NCBI GenBank assembly: GCA_029531795.1
Contig: JAPEIS010000008.1
Coordinates: 1,798,001 to 1,862,000 of the forward strand
Source of the DNA: Sclerotinia nivalis
Taxonomy: Eukaryota > Ascomycota > Leotiomycetes > Helotiales > Sclerotiniaceae
DNA length: 64,000 nt
Direction of reading: 5' to 3'
A model generated the notes under the pieces. That model was not told the DNA's origin. It saw only the letters and a list, made by a program, of their open reading frames with translations, and searched no databases. Numbering within the stretch: the stretch's first letter is position 1; each line of letters opens with the position of its first letter. Shown here piece by piece: positions 36,947 to 47,855 of the stretch. The position numbers and the translations under genes were made by a program.

Positions 36947-39062
36947 ATGGGGCTACTGTGTACGTATTTGTATTTGTTAAGGACCATGATTCTAACAATA
37001 GCAAGCATCCACCGTCTTGCGATATGCGCCGGTTCGCACATTACCACCATATCTATCCTTTCTTTGCATCACCATAGGTGTTGCATGGCTGCTACTTCTA
37101 CCTTTGAACGATTATTCGAGGAATACTTATGTTTCGGAAAATGCACTTCTGCCAGGACAAGTCCATACCTATTTTGCGGGGAGTGATCAGAATGTTTTTC
37201 GAGGGTATAAGAGGGAGATTGATGCTTTGGGGGAAAGTAGTAATGTTGAGTATGTGCGAAAAGCTGCGGAATGGCATTACGATTGAGGGATATAGCTGAC
37301 TTTCGCGTACAGAGTTAATGATAAACTCGAGGAATTTTTCAAAGCTACGGGACTTAAGGTTGCGAGACAAAAGTACGAGTATACATCGGCGGGTGAGGTT
37401 CATAGAGGAGAGAATGTGTATGCGATTTTACATGCACCTCGAGGTGATGCTACAGAAGCAATTGTGTTGGTAGCGGCTTGGAGAAATATTGATGGAGAGC
37501 TGAATCGAAGTGGTGTTCCTCTGGTTCTTACTCTGGCGAGATATTTCAATCGATGGTCTTTGTGGTCAAAGGATATTATATTCCTGATTACAGCGGATAG
37601 TAAAGCCGGTCCTCAGGCTTGGGTTGATGCCTATCACGATACTCACCAGTCGCCTGCCGTTGAGTCGCTGCCTGTCAAGAGTGGAGCTCTTCAAGGAGCT
37701 GTTGTGATTGACTATCCTTTTGATCATCGCTTTGAATCGATTCATATCGTTTACGATGGAATCAACGGCCAACTTCCTAATCTCGATCTCTTCAACACGG
37801 TCGTTTCAATTGCTAGCGGTCAAATGGGTATCAGAGTCTCACTACAGAAGATGTGGCAGCACAGCGATAGCTACCAAGATCGACTCAAGACTATGTTACG
37901 CGGTATGATTAATCAAGGATTAGGTCATGCTTCGGGACCTCATAGTAGTTTCATTCCATATCATGTGGACGCAATTACACTTCAACCATTTGGAGACGGT
38001 TGGCAAGATGAGATGGCCATGGGAAGAGTAATCGAAAGTACATTTCGAAGTTTGAATAACTTGTTGGAACATCTCCATCAGAGTTTCTTCTTCTATTTAC
38101 TGATGCAAGCTAATCGCTTCGTGAGTATTGGTACTTATCTTCCAAGTGCTATGCTAGTGGCTACGAATTTTACTATTATGGCTATTTACCTATGGGTAAA
38201 AAGTGGTTGGCCCAGTCCTGCGAAGACGAAATCATTGACGTCTACAGAAAAGCGTGAAAAGAAGGAGAAGACTCCTTTAGTGGTCGTGGAAGCCGGTGAT
38301 GCAAAAGCACTCATTCCGCAAAAAGATCTCCAAGTGCGCGAACGCAAACTCTTTCTACCTCTAGCTGTTGTAGCTGGATGTCAGTTTCTGGGACTTGTTC
38401 CTCTTTCCATCTTTAATCATACATCCAAAGCCGTACGTTTCTATCTTCCTCCCTCCATCCCCCTACCAAATTCATGTAATCATAATCTAACATGGATATC
38501 CTGCTCTCAGAACCTCCCCATAGTCTTCGTCATCTTTTCCATCCTCAACACATTCCTCCCCCTAGCCCTCTCCACCATCCTCCACTCCGCCTACTGCACA
38601 CCCCCCACACCCCACCAACTATCCCTCATTCAATCCTTCTCCCTCCTCCTCCTCGGCATGTACCTCTCCTCTCTCGCGACCCTCAATTTCTCCCTCTCAA
38701 TCCTCATCGGTATCCTATCCACCCCCTTATCATACATTCGTCCACTGGGCCATAAACCCATTCTGGCTGCTATACTCGTTATGTTGTTAGGTGTATTGGC
38801 GCCTTCGACTGTATTGCTTGTGGGAGCGAAATATTGGGGTTTGGATGTGGGAGATGTTTTGGTAGAAGCGGCTTTTGGATGGGATGTTTGGGGGATGACG
38901 ACGCAGGTGGTGGTTTGGTGTGTTTGGTGGCCCGCGTGGGTGGTGGGTGGGATGTTGCTTTTTGGGAAGCCGAGGGAGGAGGAAGAAGAGAAGGTTGATG
39001 GGAGTGCGAATGGGATTAAAGGGAAGGTGGTGGAGGCAAAGGGTAAACTAGGGAAAAAATAA
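36947..39062 (+). CDS. GAA1: GPI transamidase subunit Gaa1
   Basis: Predicted 642-residue ER membrane subunit of the complex that attaches GPI anchors to proteins. Four exons: 36947-36959 (only 13 nt), 37006-37249, 37313-38432 and 38511-39062. Joined N-terminus MGLLSSTVLRYAPVR leads into the first membrane segment LPPYLSFLCITIGVAWLLLL, then YSRNTYVSENALLPGQVHTY, a strong Gaa1 signature. The luminal domain has the peptidase-like YAILHAPRGDATEAIVLVAA. Several C-terminal membrane helices follow. The 78-nt last intron is a multiple of three and leaves an open frame, so unspliced reading adds 26 residues. The first acceptor is AAG at 37005, not the TAG four bases upstream, which would break the frame. 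Confidence 0.92.
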
Positions 39063-39282
39063 GGTGGCTATTTGGTTGCACGATGTAGTCATGCATCGTT
39101 ATCAGCGAATTTGGAAATATAAAATAGCAAAGGTATTTTTCTCATATATCATTTTATTCTTTCTCAGCGCAAATGCAACTACCCACAGGCATGCACGTAG
39201 GAAAAGGAATATCTATTTAACAATCCCATGTAAGCCGAAAACGCCATTCTTGCCTTTTCATTCATGATCATGATTTTACTGC

Positions 39283-40475
39283 TCATGCTGCCCACACATC
39301 CTGACCCTTCGACTCGATCCAGTTACCCAGCGAGTTAACGCTGGAATCCCATTCCTCTAGTCGTGTACGCATACCCTCAATTTGTGACATGTCCAATACC
39401 TTAGGTTGTACCCAATTGATACGTGCGATTTCATCCACTTGATCAATGCTTCCTCGCAATAAACCTAAGCTCAAAGCTTTCATAATTAAATGCTCAATTT
39501 CGTCAGGGCGGACTTTTGTTTCTTCAGAGATTGTACGGAAAGTCATGGCACGGTCGTGAGGAGGGCGACGGAAAACGGCTTCAGTGAGGGCGGCGAGGTA
39601 AATTTTTTGTTTGAGTGCGTCGCGATGTTGGGCGAGGAGAGGGTTGGAAGTAATATGACCGGCGAGTACATCATAGGCGGCAAGATCACCACGGTTGAAA
39701 GCGAAGAGGAGATCCCGGAGCCAGGCGTCATCCTCTACGAGAGTGTCGAGGATGGGGTGGAGAAGGAGCTCACCAAAGTTGTAAATTGTGTCGGATACAA
39801 GGGCTGCGATACTCAAATCGTAGGCTCGGCTTTTGCGCTCAGAGGGGGTGAGATCATTGAGGTCGATACAGGCTAGGTATAACAGGGCGTTTTTGTAATA
39901 TGATGCGAATTCCAATTTGGATTGATAGTACTCAGCGTTGACCCTGTAGAAAGCAGCATGTACGATTGTCTCCACAGAGTCAAATCCATCTAGTATTTTC
40001 TCTGATTTATCCAAATCCTTCCTCGCCCCATCTTGATTTTGTAGTTCTAATTTGACGGTAGCCACGGCCACAGTTGCGTATACGTATGCATCTTGAGAAT
40101 TGGGGTTATCGACTTTCTTTGCTACAGCCTCCAGGAAAGACAAGCGCTCTTGACTATCTAATACTAGGTTAGCAGTTATTTTAAGGCCTTTAGAATTCCT
40201 CTATTACCTTTACACTGCGAAGCTGCGCTTAAAGCAAGAGTAACAAGCTTCAACTGATTGATCTTATCAGCAAATGTGAGGATGAATGTCTTGTATATCG
40301 GTAATCGTTGGGAAGCGCTTTCTTTGTGATTGAAGAACTCAACGAGAGTATCCGTCAGTTGATGCCACAGCTTCTTTTCCCAAAGATCTTCGAAGGATAA
40401 GAAAAGGTGTTGAAGGTCTGCTGGCGCAGCATCGCGTTGCTCCCCAAGAAAGTCGGGGATTGTGTCGACATTCAT
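39283..40475 (-). CDS. RPN9: 26S proteasome regulatory subunit Rpn9
   Basis: Predicted 380-residue PCI-domain subunit of the proteasome lid (PSMD13 family). Two exons, 40475-40208 and 40157-39283. Sequence is nearly all helical: DLQHLFLSFEDLWEKKLWHQ, then TPR-like repeats with YYQSKLEFASYYKNALLYLA, LLLHPILDTLVEDDAWLRDL and FNRGDLAAYDVL. The PCI winged-helix part contains ALTEAVFRRPPHDRAMTFRTI and RPDEIEHLIMKALSLGLLRG, close to the family consensus. C-terminal helix ends WIESKGQDVWAA. The ATG before NVDTIPDF is chosen; an upstream in-frame extension shows no conservation pattern. Divergent from the complex I gene across 336 bp. Confidence 0.94.
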
Positions 40476-40811
40476 GATGGTTGAGTGCGGGGTGAATTGA
40501 AGTAGAATTGGTTTGTTCCTGATTTCTGGTATCGAACTATACACCCTTCAAATTGATAAAGGTGGGATCGTTTGGGTATCTTTTCGTGTTTGTAAATGTT
40601 TGAAATTGAAGCTGTTTGGTTGGGGTTTTGATATGTTCAAGGCGAGGCAACGAGAGAGCTGCGCAATGTCGGATCTAACCTTATCTAGACTAGGTTAATC
40701 CGCGGCTGGAATCCCGCATGGTCAATCGACAACTTCAACATCAAGTAAAGTTGAACCCTGCCAACTGCCTTTGCGTCTGCGATTCAATTGATTTGTACCT
40801 CAGTCGCAAGA
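40476..40811. promoter_or_regulatory. Divergent promoter of RPN9 and NUO40
   Basis: 336 bp between two divergent start codons, one for a proteasome subunit and one for a respiratory complex I subunit. I looked for a proteasome-associated control element (GGTGGCAAA) and did not find an exact copy. Nothing else stands out. Confidence 0.45.
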
Positions 40812-42403
40812 ATGCAGAAATCCTGCAGTCCATCGACTTTGAACAGTCTGCGGACTGCTGTGCGATCGGAAAGAGGCATTAAAAATGTACCTTTGAGCAG
40901 GAAGTTATCTGATGTCACTATTACAAGGACCGGAAAGCCCATTATTCGTACCCAGGGTGGCAGGTGAGCTCTTGTACTCTGGTTCTCAGTCCTGTGGACA
41001 CTCTTGCTGATGTGCCGTTCTTTAGATCATCTCTTGGAGGTATATCATCCGCAAAACCCGCAATCAACACAACCCTAATTTGATGCTACAGGACATACGG
41101 CAACGGTCTTCGGTGCGACTGGATTCCTCGGACGTTATATTGTGAACAGACTCGGTACGAAAAACTCTATGTATATCGTGGAGCTGCTTGGACTGACGAG
41201 GGTGGTGGTTTAGCAAGACAAGGATGCACAGTTATTGTTCCTTTCCGGGAAGAAATGGCCAAACGTCATCTGAAGGTTTCCGGTGATTTGGGTAGAGTCA
41301 TATTCATGGTACGACAGAGGCTTATGGGAAAATATATTGGTCAGGCTGACTGATTGCCGATAGGAATACGACTTGAGAAATACACAATCTCTGGAGGAAA
41401 GTGTCAGGCACTCTGATGTAGTCTACAACCTTGTTGGACGTAATTATCCCACCAAGTATGCATCAAAACAAGACTAGATGGGAGATGAATGCTCATTTAT
41501 ATCAGGAACTTCGATCTCGAGGATGTACACGTTGAAGGAGCGGAGCGAATTGCAGATGCCGTTGCCAAATATGACGTGGACAGATTCATCCACGTTTCTT
41601 CCTACAATGCGGACCCTAATTCACCCTCTGAGTTCTACAGAACGAAGGTATATGATGTATTCCTTCCAAAACATCGGTTCATATGGTTGACATACCTTCT
41701 ATAGGCTAGAGGTGAGGCAGTCGTACGCAGTATATTCCCAGAGACCACAATTGTGAGACCTGCTCCGTTGTTTGGTTTCGAGGATCGTCTTCTCCACAAG
41801 CTTGCCGGATTCACCAACGTCCTTACATCTAACCACATGCAAGAGCGCTATTGGCCAGTCCACGTATGTTTTAAATCTTCTATCTAAATGGTTCTCTGCT
41901 AACAATATCTTCCAGGCACCTGATGTAGGCCAAGCACTTGAAAAAATGCTTCAAGATGATAATACCGCATCCCAAACATATGAGCTCTATGGCCCCAAGA
42001 ATTACTCAACGGCCGAAATTGCTGCCTTGGTGGATAGAGAAATCAACAGTCGTCGCCGACATATCAACTTACCAAAGAAGATCCTCAAGCCAATCGCTGA
42101 AGTCTTGAACAAAGCTCTTTGGTGGCCTGTTCTCTCTGCCGATGAGGTTGAGCGGGAATTTATTGACCAAAAGATTGATCCTTCCGCAAAGACATTCAAA
42201 GACCTTGGAATCGAGCCAGCAGAGCTCAGTAGTCTTACTTTCCACTACCTGGTATGTACACTCTTCCATGGAAATTTCAATGAAGCAATGCTAATTTCAA
42301 ATAGTTGGGATACCGAAGTGCTGCATTTTACGATTTGCCTCCATCAACGGAGCGTGAGAAGAGGGAAGAGAAGAAATATTTGCATGTCCTTGATGACCAG
42401 TAG
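40812..42403 (+). CDS. NUO40: NADH dehydrogenase (complex I) 40 kDa subunit, NDUFA9 homologue
   Basis: Predicted 383-residue accessory subunit of mitochondrial complex I, an atypical short-chain dehydrogenase that binds NADPH. Nine exons: 40812-40963, 41026-41039, 41092-41154, 41214-41308, 41364-41455, 41506-41647, 41705-41863, 41916-42251 and 42305-42403. The N-terminus is basic and Ser-rich, as a mitochondrial presequence. The dinucleotide fold is [20 protein letters not shown] (GxxGxxG). Later family blocks are [35 protein letters not shown] and [17 protein letters not shown]. Exon 2 is just 14 nt and codes SSLGG. Such extreme exon splitting is conserved in fungal NUO40 genes as far as known; here all joins keep frame. 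Confidence 0.94.
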
Positions 42404-42725
42404 AAGACTGGTTCTGGTTATGGGATGTATTCATAATAGCATGCGAATTGTACATAAGCCAAATTTATTTGAAAACACTTTTTGTTGTATGTGATAATTG
42501 GATTTTGAACAATCAGTCAAAGATGATAATCTTCTTTGAAATTTAGACGGAATGAGGAAACCACTTTTTCCAAATCACTCCGATTTCCGTTTGTGTATCA
42601 ATAAATTTTATCAATTTGTTTGAAGTGAAGTTGAAGAGACCTCTCTAGACCCACATTTTTACCCCTCCAACCCCGTCGCAATTTTACACTATCACGTTCC
42701 TTGAAAATAACTTCAAATATCAACC
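42404..42725. promoter_or_regulatory. Intergenic region upstream of EFM5
   Basis: About 320 bp between two plus-strand genes, AT-rich. It holds the NUO40 3' end and EFM5 upstream sequence, and no distinct motif was recognised. Confidence 0.45.
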
Positions 42726-43850
42726 ATGGAGAAGACAGACGAAGACGATATTCCGTAAGCTCACTGCGATTACAAAAATACTCAAGACATTACTAACGAA
42801 GCACGAATAGCGTTCTGTCGGGCTCAGCGCTGGATGCGCTGAAAGAGTTTTACGCAGACCGAGATGCGCATCAGCAGAAATTCGAAGCCTTGAAGCAGCG
42901 GGCTGAAGATCAGGCTGATGGTGTTCCATTAACTATGGATGCTTTTGCTGAGGATTGGAATGAATCGCAATTTTGGGTTAGTTTTCTCGAATTCGATTAT
43001 TTTGATCGAAATCTGGAGTTGGGGAAGTGGAATGCTCATGATATGGAGATGTAGTATTCCAATGAGACAGCTACAATTCTTGCACAGGAACTCCTGAGAG
43101 ATGCGGTTGCTGAGACGGTTATTGCGGTTGTGTCGGCTCCGAGTGTTTTTATTCAGTTGAAGAATATTGTTGTAAGTTTAGTTTGTAGGTTGGGACATGT
43201 GTGGGCAATGATATTAACATTGGGAAGGCAGGGTGGCCGGTGGATAAGAGGCCGAAACTTCATTTGTTGGAGTTTGATGAGAGGTTTGGGGTTTTTCCTG
43301 AGTTTAGCTTCTATGATTTTAATAATCCGCTGAAGCTTCCTTGTGAGTTTTAAAGCACTTGGGCGGAGGTTGGGTGGACTTTTACTGATAGATAGGAAGC
43401 GCATTTGAAGGGGTGTGCTGATCGTGTTATTTGCGATCCGCCTTTTTTGAGCGAGGAGTGTCAAACTAAAGGTATATAATCATTATGTTTGTGGATAGGC
43501 TTCATAGGATATAAAAGTTGACTTTTCTAGCATCTCTAACTGTTCGATGGCTGTCAAAGTCATGGGGTCAAAACGAATCGTTAATGTCATGGGGTCAAGA
43601 ACAATCCACATCACCGTCGAAGCTCATCGTATGTACCGGTGAGCGGGTAGGAGATATTGTGAATAAGCTTTATCGACCGTAAGTACCCATTGCTTTATTG
43701 GTGGCATATTAACTCATATCAAATAGACAAGGTATTGCAACTACGACTTTTCTTCCTGTACACGCGAAGGGGTTGAGTAATGAGTTTTTTTGTTTCGCTA
43801 ATTTTGAGTGCGAACATTGGACGTGGAGAAAGTCGGATGAAGAGAAGTAG
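42726..43850 (+). CDS. EFM5: eEF1A lysine methyltransferase Efm5 (N6-MTase-like fold)
   Basis: Predicted 256-residue methyltransferase that trimethylates a lysine of elongation factor eEF1A; it was earlier annotated as an N6-adenine DNA methylase. Seven exons: 42726-42754, 42811-42976, 43055-43171, 43228-43342, 43400-43471, 43531-43678 and 43727-43850. Motifs: SALDALKEFYADRDAHQQKF near the start, WNESQFWYSNETATILAQEL, HLLEFDERFGVFPEF, and the NPPY-type catalytic motif as DPPFLSEECQTK. Introns 3 and 4 use AAG acceptors while nearer AGs are skipped. Exon 6 has an internal duplication (SWGQNESLM then SWGQEQSTS). The stop is only 54 bp from that of the next convergent gene. Confidence 0.92.
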
Positions 43851-43904
43851 TATACGCATGGCTAAAAGAGTATCTTATCTCCATCATAAAAGAATCAGGT
43901 ACAT

Positions 43905-44940
43905 TTAAAGAGCGGCTCGCGCCTTTAATTTCCATCTATCTTGCTCCTTGACCACTTTCTCATCCGCTTGCAACTTGTTTAATATTTGTACAATGCCACC
44001 ATTCGCTGGTACATGAAGGCTCTCGGGTACATCCCTATATATGATCTTCACTATCTCCATCGAGGTCCATTCATCAGCTTCCTCATCCCTGGTAATAGTG
44101 ACCCCAGGTCTATTCTTTGCAGACTTCAACACCTGGATAACCTGGGACTCTCTTTCCTTTCGGTGTCTGATATACTCTCCAATTTTACCAGGTCCATCTT
44201 CTATAACTGCTCCATGTCCTGGATATGCTTTACCACTAAAAACGCCCTTCATTCTTTCAAGGCTGTTCAAGTAAGTCATTAGGTCTTCGAAGACCGCGGT
44301 GCCGTGCCCCAAGACATTATCTCCGGTGAACATGGCATCTTCTTCCTCAAGTATTAATGCCATGTGATCTTGGGTATGACCAGGCGAATAAATTGCACGG
44401 AGAGTTGCGCCGCCTGTTGAAAATATTTGACCATCTTTTATATCTGTTTGTCCCTCACCTGGACGATTTTTGTGGATGATGGTTTCCGGTGAGTACTCTA
44501 ATAAGTGGTCAACTCCCTTCACATGATCATGGTGCCTAAATCTTTAATTAGCAGTCGAGTTGCAACTCATAATGCGAATAAGCTCTCACCAATGCGTGAG
44601 AATACAAGAGGTAATCGTAGCTTGCTCTTTTTCCAAAGTATCCTTTAAATTCCGAATCCAACTTTCCTTCCCTTCCCCCGTATCAATCAACAATCGGCTT
44701 TTCCCCTTCCCAACAAGATACGTATTCGTCCCTACACCCGCGTTAGAAAGATAAACTATCTATTCCATCCCTTCAGATCGTATATGTACCTTGCAAAGTA
44801 AACTATATGATATCAGCTGACAATGCCTAATATGACTCCTCTTTCAAAGTCCTCACCTTTCCTGGATTTCCACCAAGGATTCGAATTACGGTAGGACTCA
44901 ATCTTTCGACGTCCGGCAGGGACACTAGTTGAGTTGCCAT
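43905..44940 (-). CDS. Metallo-beta-lactamase-fold hydrolase, LACTB2 type
   Basis: Predicted 289-residue hydrolase of the metallo-beta-lactamase superfamily, close to human LACTB2 (a mitochondrial endoribonuclease). Related fungal proteins are also found in polyketide clusters, but no cluster is present here. Four exons: 44940-44857, 44802-44790 (13 nt, coding FTLQ), 44731-44590 and 44535-43905. N-terminal LSPTVIRILGGNPGK leads into QGTNTYLVG. Metal-binding motifs are THWHHDH (HxHxDH), then YSPGHTQDHMAL, the Asp in MFTGDNVLGHGTAVF and YPGHGAVI. The C-terminal winged-helix-like part includes MEIVKIIYRDVPESL. Substrate is not visible from sequence. Confidence 0.9.
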
Positions 44941-45667
44941 TTTCTTAATGGTATTTTTGAGAGATAACATACAGGTGGATAAAGAAACATTGTTCGATGT
45001 TGAGTAGATGGTCTTGAAAATGATGCAATGCCGATAAGCCTCGGTTCATCGATGGATTGTTTGATAAGCATGACTTAGTACTGAGTACTGAGTAAAGTAA
45101 AGCATATCTTTTTTGTCTTTTTAGCTGCGGGTTATATAGGTATGTATTTTGTAAAGATGGGAAGAATTGAAGAATTTGATACACTGGTACCAAGATTGTC
45201 AGAAGAGTATAGAAATATTATCGATGATTGGCTCAGTTTGAAACTTGGTTTGGTATTCTTCTGTAGTTTTGGTTTGTGACTTGACTTGACAGTAGACATG
45301 GCAAGTCTAATTAGCTGAGGATACAAGTTAAAAAATGGAAGATATACTAAGTTCCTGCTACTTCGACCATATCATGCCTACCTAACACTTGATAATGTGA
45401 GAAGAAACCCGTTTGGTAATTACATTGTATCACAACAACATGTATTTTGTTTGTGGGCGTACTAGGGTACAATAGTTCAATAGGGGACAAATAGCCCGAA
45501 AATAGCCTTAAAATAATGCCACTTATTAATCTCACCGCCCGCCCGATTTTCCGCAAGGCTCAGCCAATTTAAGCATCATCAATCAATATTCAATATATCA
45601 AGAAATCAGAAATCCATCAACGAATCTACGATTTGTCACAATTGTAGGAGATCTACGCGTTTAAAAA
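44941..45667. promoter_or_regulatory. Divergent upstream region of LACTB2-like and UBP8 genes
   Basis: About 730 bp, AT-rich, between divergent start codons. A short imperfect repeat ACTTAGTACTGAGTACTGAGT lies near 45070-45091. No gene or RNA recognised. Confidence 0.45.
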
Positions 45668-47722
45668 ATGTCTACATCTAGACCAGTAACTCCAGCTTCT
45701 CCTCGATTTATAAAGATCAAATCACCACAACCTGGGGTTCCTAAATATGGCTGTCGTATGTTTCGCAATCCACTCGTGTCGCATTCTCAGCCTTCCCCAT
45801 CAATTGCTAATATGGCATCTTAGTGCATATTCAACTACTCTTGAACCCGGATAATGAGGAACGTATGAGAAATACAATTACATATTATAAGAATTGTTTG
45901 AGAGTGGTTCTAGATAATACACCAATTGTTCCACAAACATCTAAGACGCCGAAAGGCCCGCCCCTCACTTCTCTGACGCCAAATTACCTCTGTTTGCAAT
46001 GTGACCGAACGGCTACGGCGCAAGATCATGTGAAGCATGGACAGGAAACTTCGCATAGATTTTGTATGTTAGGTTGTGATGCAAGTATTTGCGACTTCGC
46101 TAATTGGTGGCAAATTAGATGTTGAATCGAGGACGGGGGCTTTGTTTTGCCAAATGTGCAATGATTTTGTATGGGATCCTACACTGGAGGAGTTAAGGGT
46201 GAGAAAGACTGGGACTGGTTCTTTTTCTAGTAAGTCACACATGACTTATATTTTCTCCAAGCCTTGTTGTGGCAAGCCTCGATTACGAATCTTTCGGTAA
46301 CAGTGGCTACACTCCTATGAAGTTTGCATATTAAATTTCCAATTGTCTCCCCCCTAGTTTGCATTATACCATATCATTCTCTTTCTCCGTTATATACAAT
46401 GTATTTCCATGCAACATACTGATTTTGCTTCTCTCTTCAGGCCGAAAACGAAAACATGACGAGCTTTTTACAGACGCCACGAAAGAGGACCCAAGATTTA
46501 TATCCACAAATACCATGTCCGCTCCTTGTAGAGCAAGTGGTGTTAGGGGTATATATAACATGGGAGCTACCTGTTACATGAACGTCATTCTTCAATCCTT
46601 CGTTCATAATCCTCTACTTCGAAATTTTTACCTCGGAGATGGTCACCAAGCAAGCGAATGCGAACAAAAGAATTGTATGAGTTGCGCTATGGATGATATG
46701 TTTCAAGATTTTTACTCTCAAGAGATTACAACGGGATACTCGGCTTCGAATATACTTGCCAGCTTTTGGCTTTCCAAGAGAAAAGCATACGAAGAATTAG
46801 CAAGTAACAAAGAGCAAGATGCTCATGAGTTCTTCCAATTTCTTACCGAAGAATTACACGAAATTAATGGCGGGTCACGAGCAAGCGATCGAGAAGATAG
46901 CAGTCCAAATCCCAAGCGGTCGAAAATGGATCAAGGCTGCAAATGTATTGTGCATCAGACATTCTATGGGAAGCTTCAAAGCACTATCACCTGCCAAAAT
47001 TGTGGAGACGTAAACACATCAGTGGAGTCCTTTCTAGATCTAAGTTTAGGTCTTGATGTTATTCAGAAAAAGAGCAAGCTAAAAGCAGCTTCTGGCACAA
47101 TCAGTCTTCAACGTTGCCTAGATGAAGAGTACATTCGGGCTGAACGTTGTGAATATTCATGTCATCAATGCGATACTCAAGAGGCAAAAAAGCAACTCAG
47201 TATCAAAAGTCTGCCAAACGTATTGTGTATTCAGCTTAAGGTAATTTTTTTAATCTCCATTACTAGATTACAATCGTATCGGAACTAACACGAAAATAGC
47301 GCTTCAAACAAGATCCTAGAGGCCTGGCCTCAAAAATTGATACCACTGTCACTTTTCCACTTCAGCTACATATGCTTCCTTATACCAATCGAGCACGTGG
47401 TCAAGACACGAAGAATAATTTTGAGTTGGCCAGGTCGTGTACTTATGATTTACAAAGTGTTGTAGTTCATGTTGGGAATTTGGAGACTGGTGAGCAAGCA
47501 CTTCTTTCCTTGTTATCCTTCACCACTCCCTGTCTTGTGTGAGGTATGTTGGTGATGAGGTTGCTAATCAGAGGTGTACAAATAGGTCACTATGTATCCT
47601 ACTCTCGAGTGGGAAATCAATGGTTTAAGTTCAATGACCATAATGTTACGTTGGCGAGTAAGAGTCAAGTGTTGAATGAACAGGCTTTTCTGCTATTTTA
47701 CGTTATTCAAAGTCTAGCGTGA
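45668..47722 (+). CDS. UBP8: SAGA-type ubiquitin carboxyl-terminal hydrolase Ubp8
   Basis: Predicted 521-residue nuclear deubiquitinase; Ubp8 removes ubiquitin from histone H2B as part of SAGA. Six exons: 45668-45755, 45824-46063, 46119-46229, 46441-47240, 47300-47489 and 47586-47722. An N-terminal ZnF-UBP domain has YLCLQCD, a His-rich segment and ALFCQMCNDFVWDP. The USP domain starts GIYNMGATCYMNVILQSF with nucleophile Cys191, continues NKEQDAHEFFQFL, has a zinc-binding CxxC pair (TCQNC, SCHQC), and ends GHYVSYSRVGNQWFKFNDH with catalytic His478. The ZnF-UBP plus USP layout and length fit Ubp8/USP22. The 211-nt intron 3 is longer than most here. Confidence 0.92.
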
Positions 47723-47835
47723 TGATATATGGTGATCCGGGGTGGCACAAGTGGATTACGTATCATATAAATAAAAACAAGAACGAGAAGATACCACATG
47801 AGAATATAAGAGGAGAGACCAAAGTGGAGTGCTGA

Positions 47836-47855
47836 GGCATGGCATGGCATGGCAT
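47836..47855. repeat. GGCAT pentanucleotide repeat, four copies
   Basis: Four perfect copies of GGCAT just downstream of UBP8, with a related run of TATGG/CATGG steps about 100 bp later (47957-47976). Likely a microsatellite in the 3' region. Confidence 0.85.
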
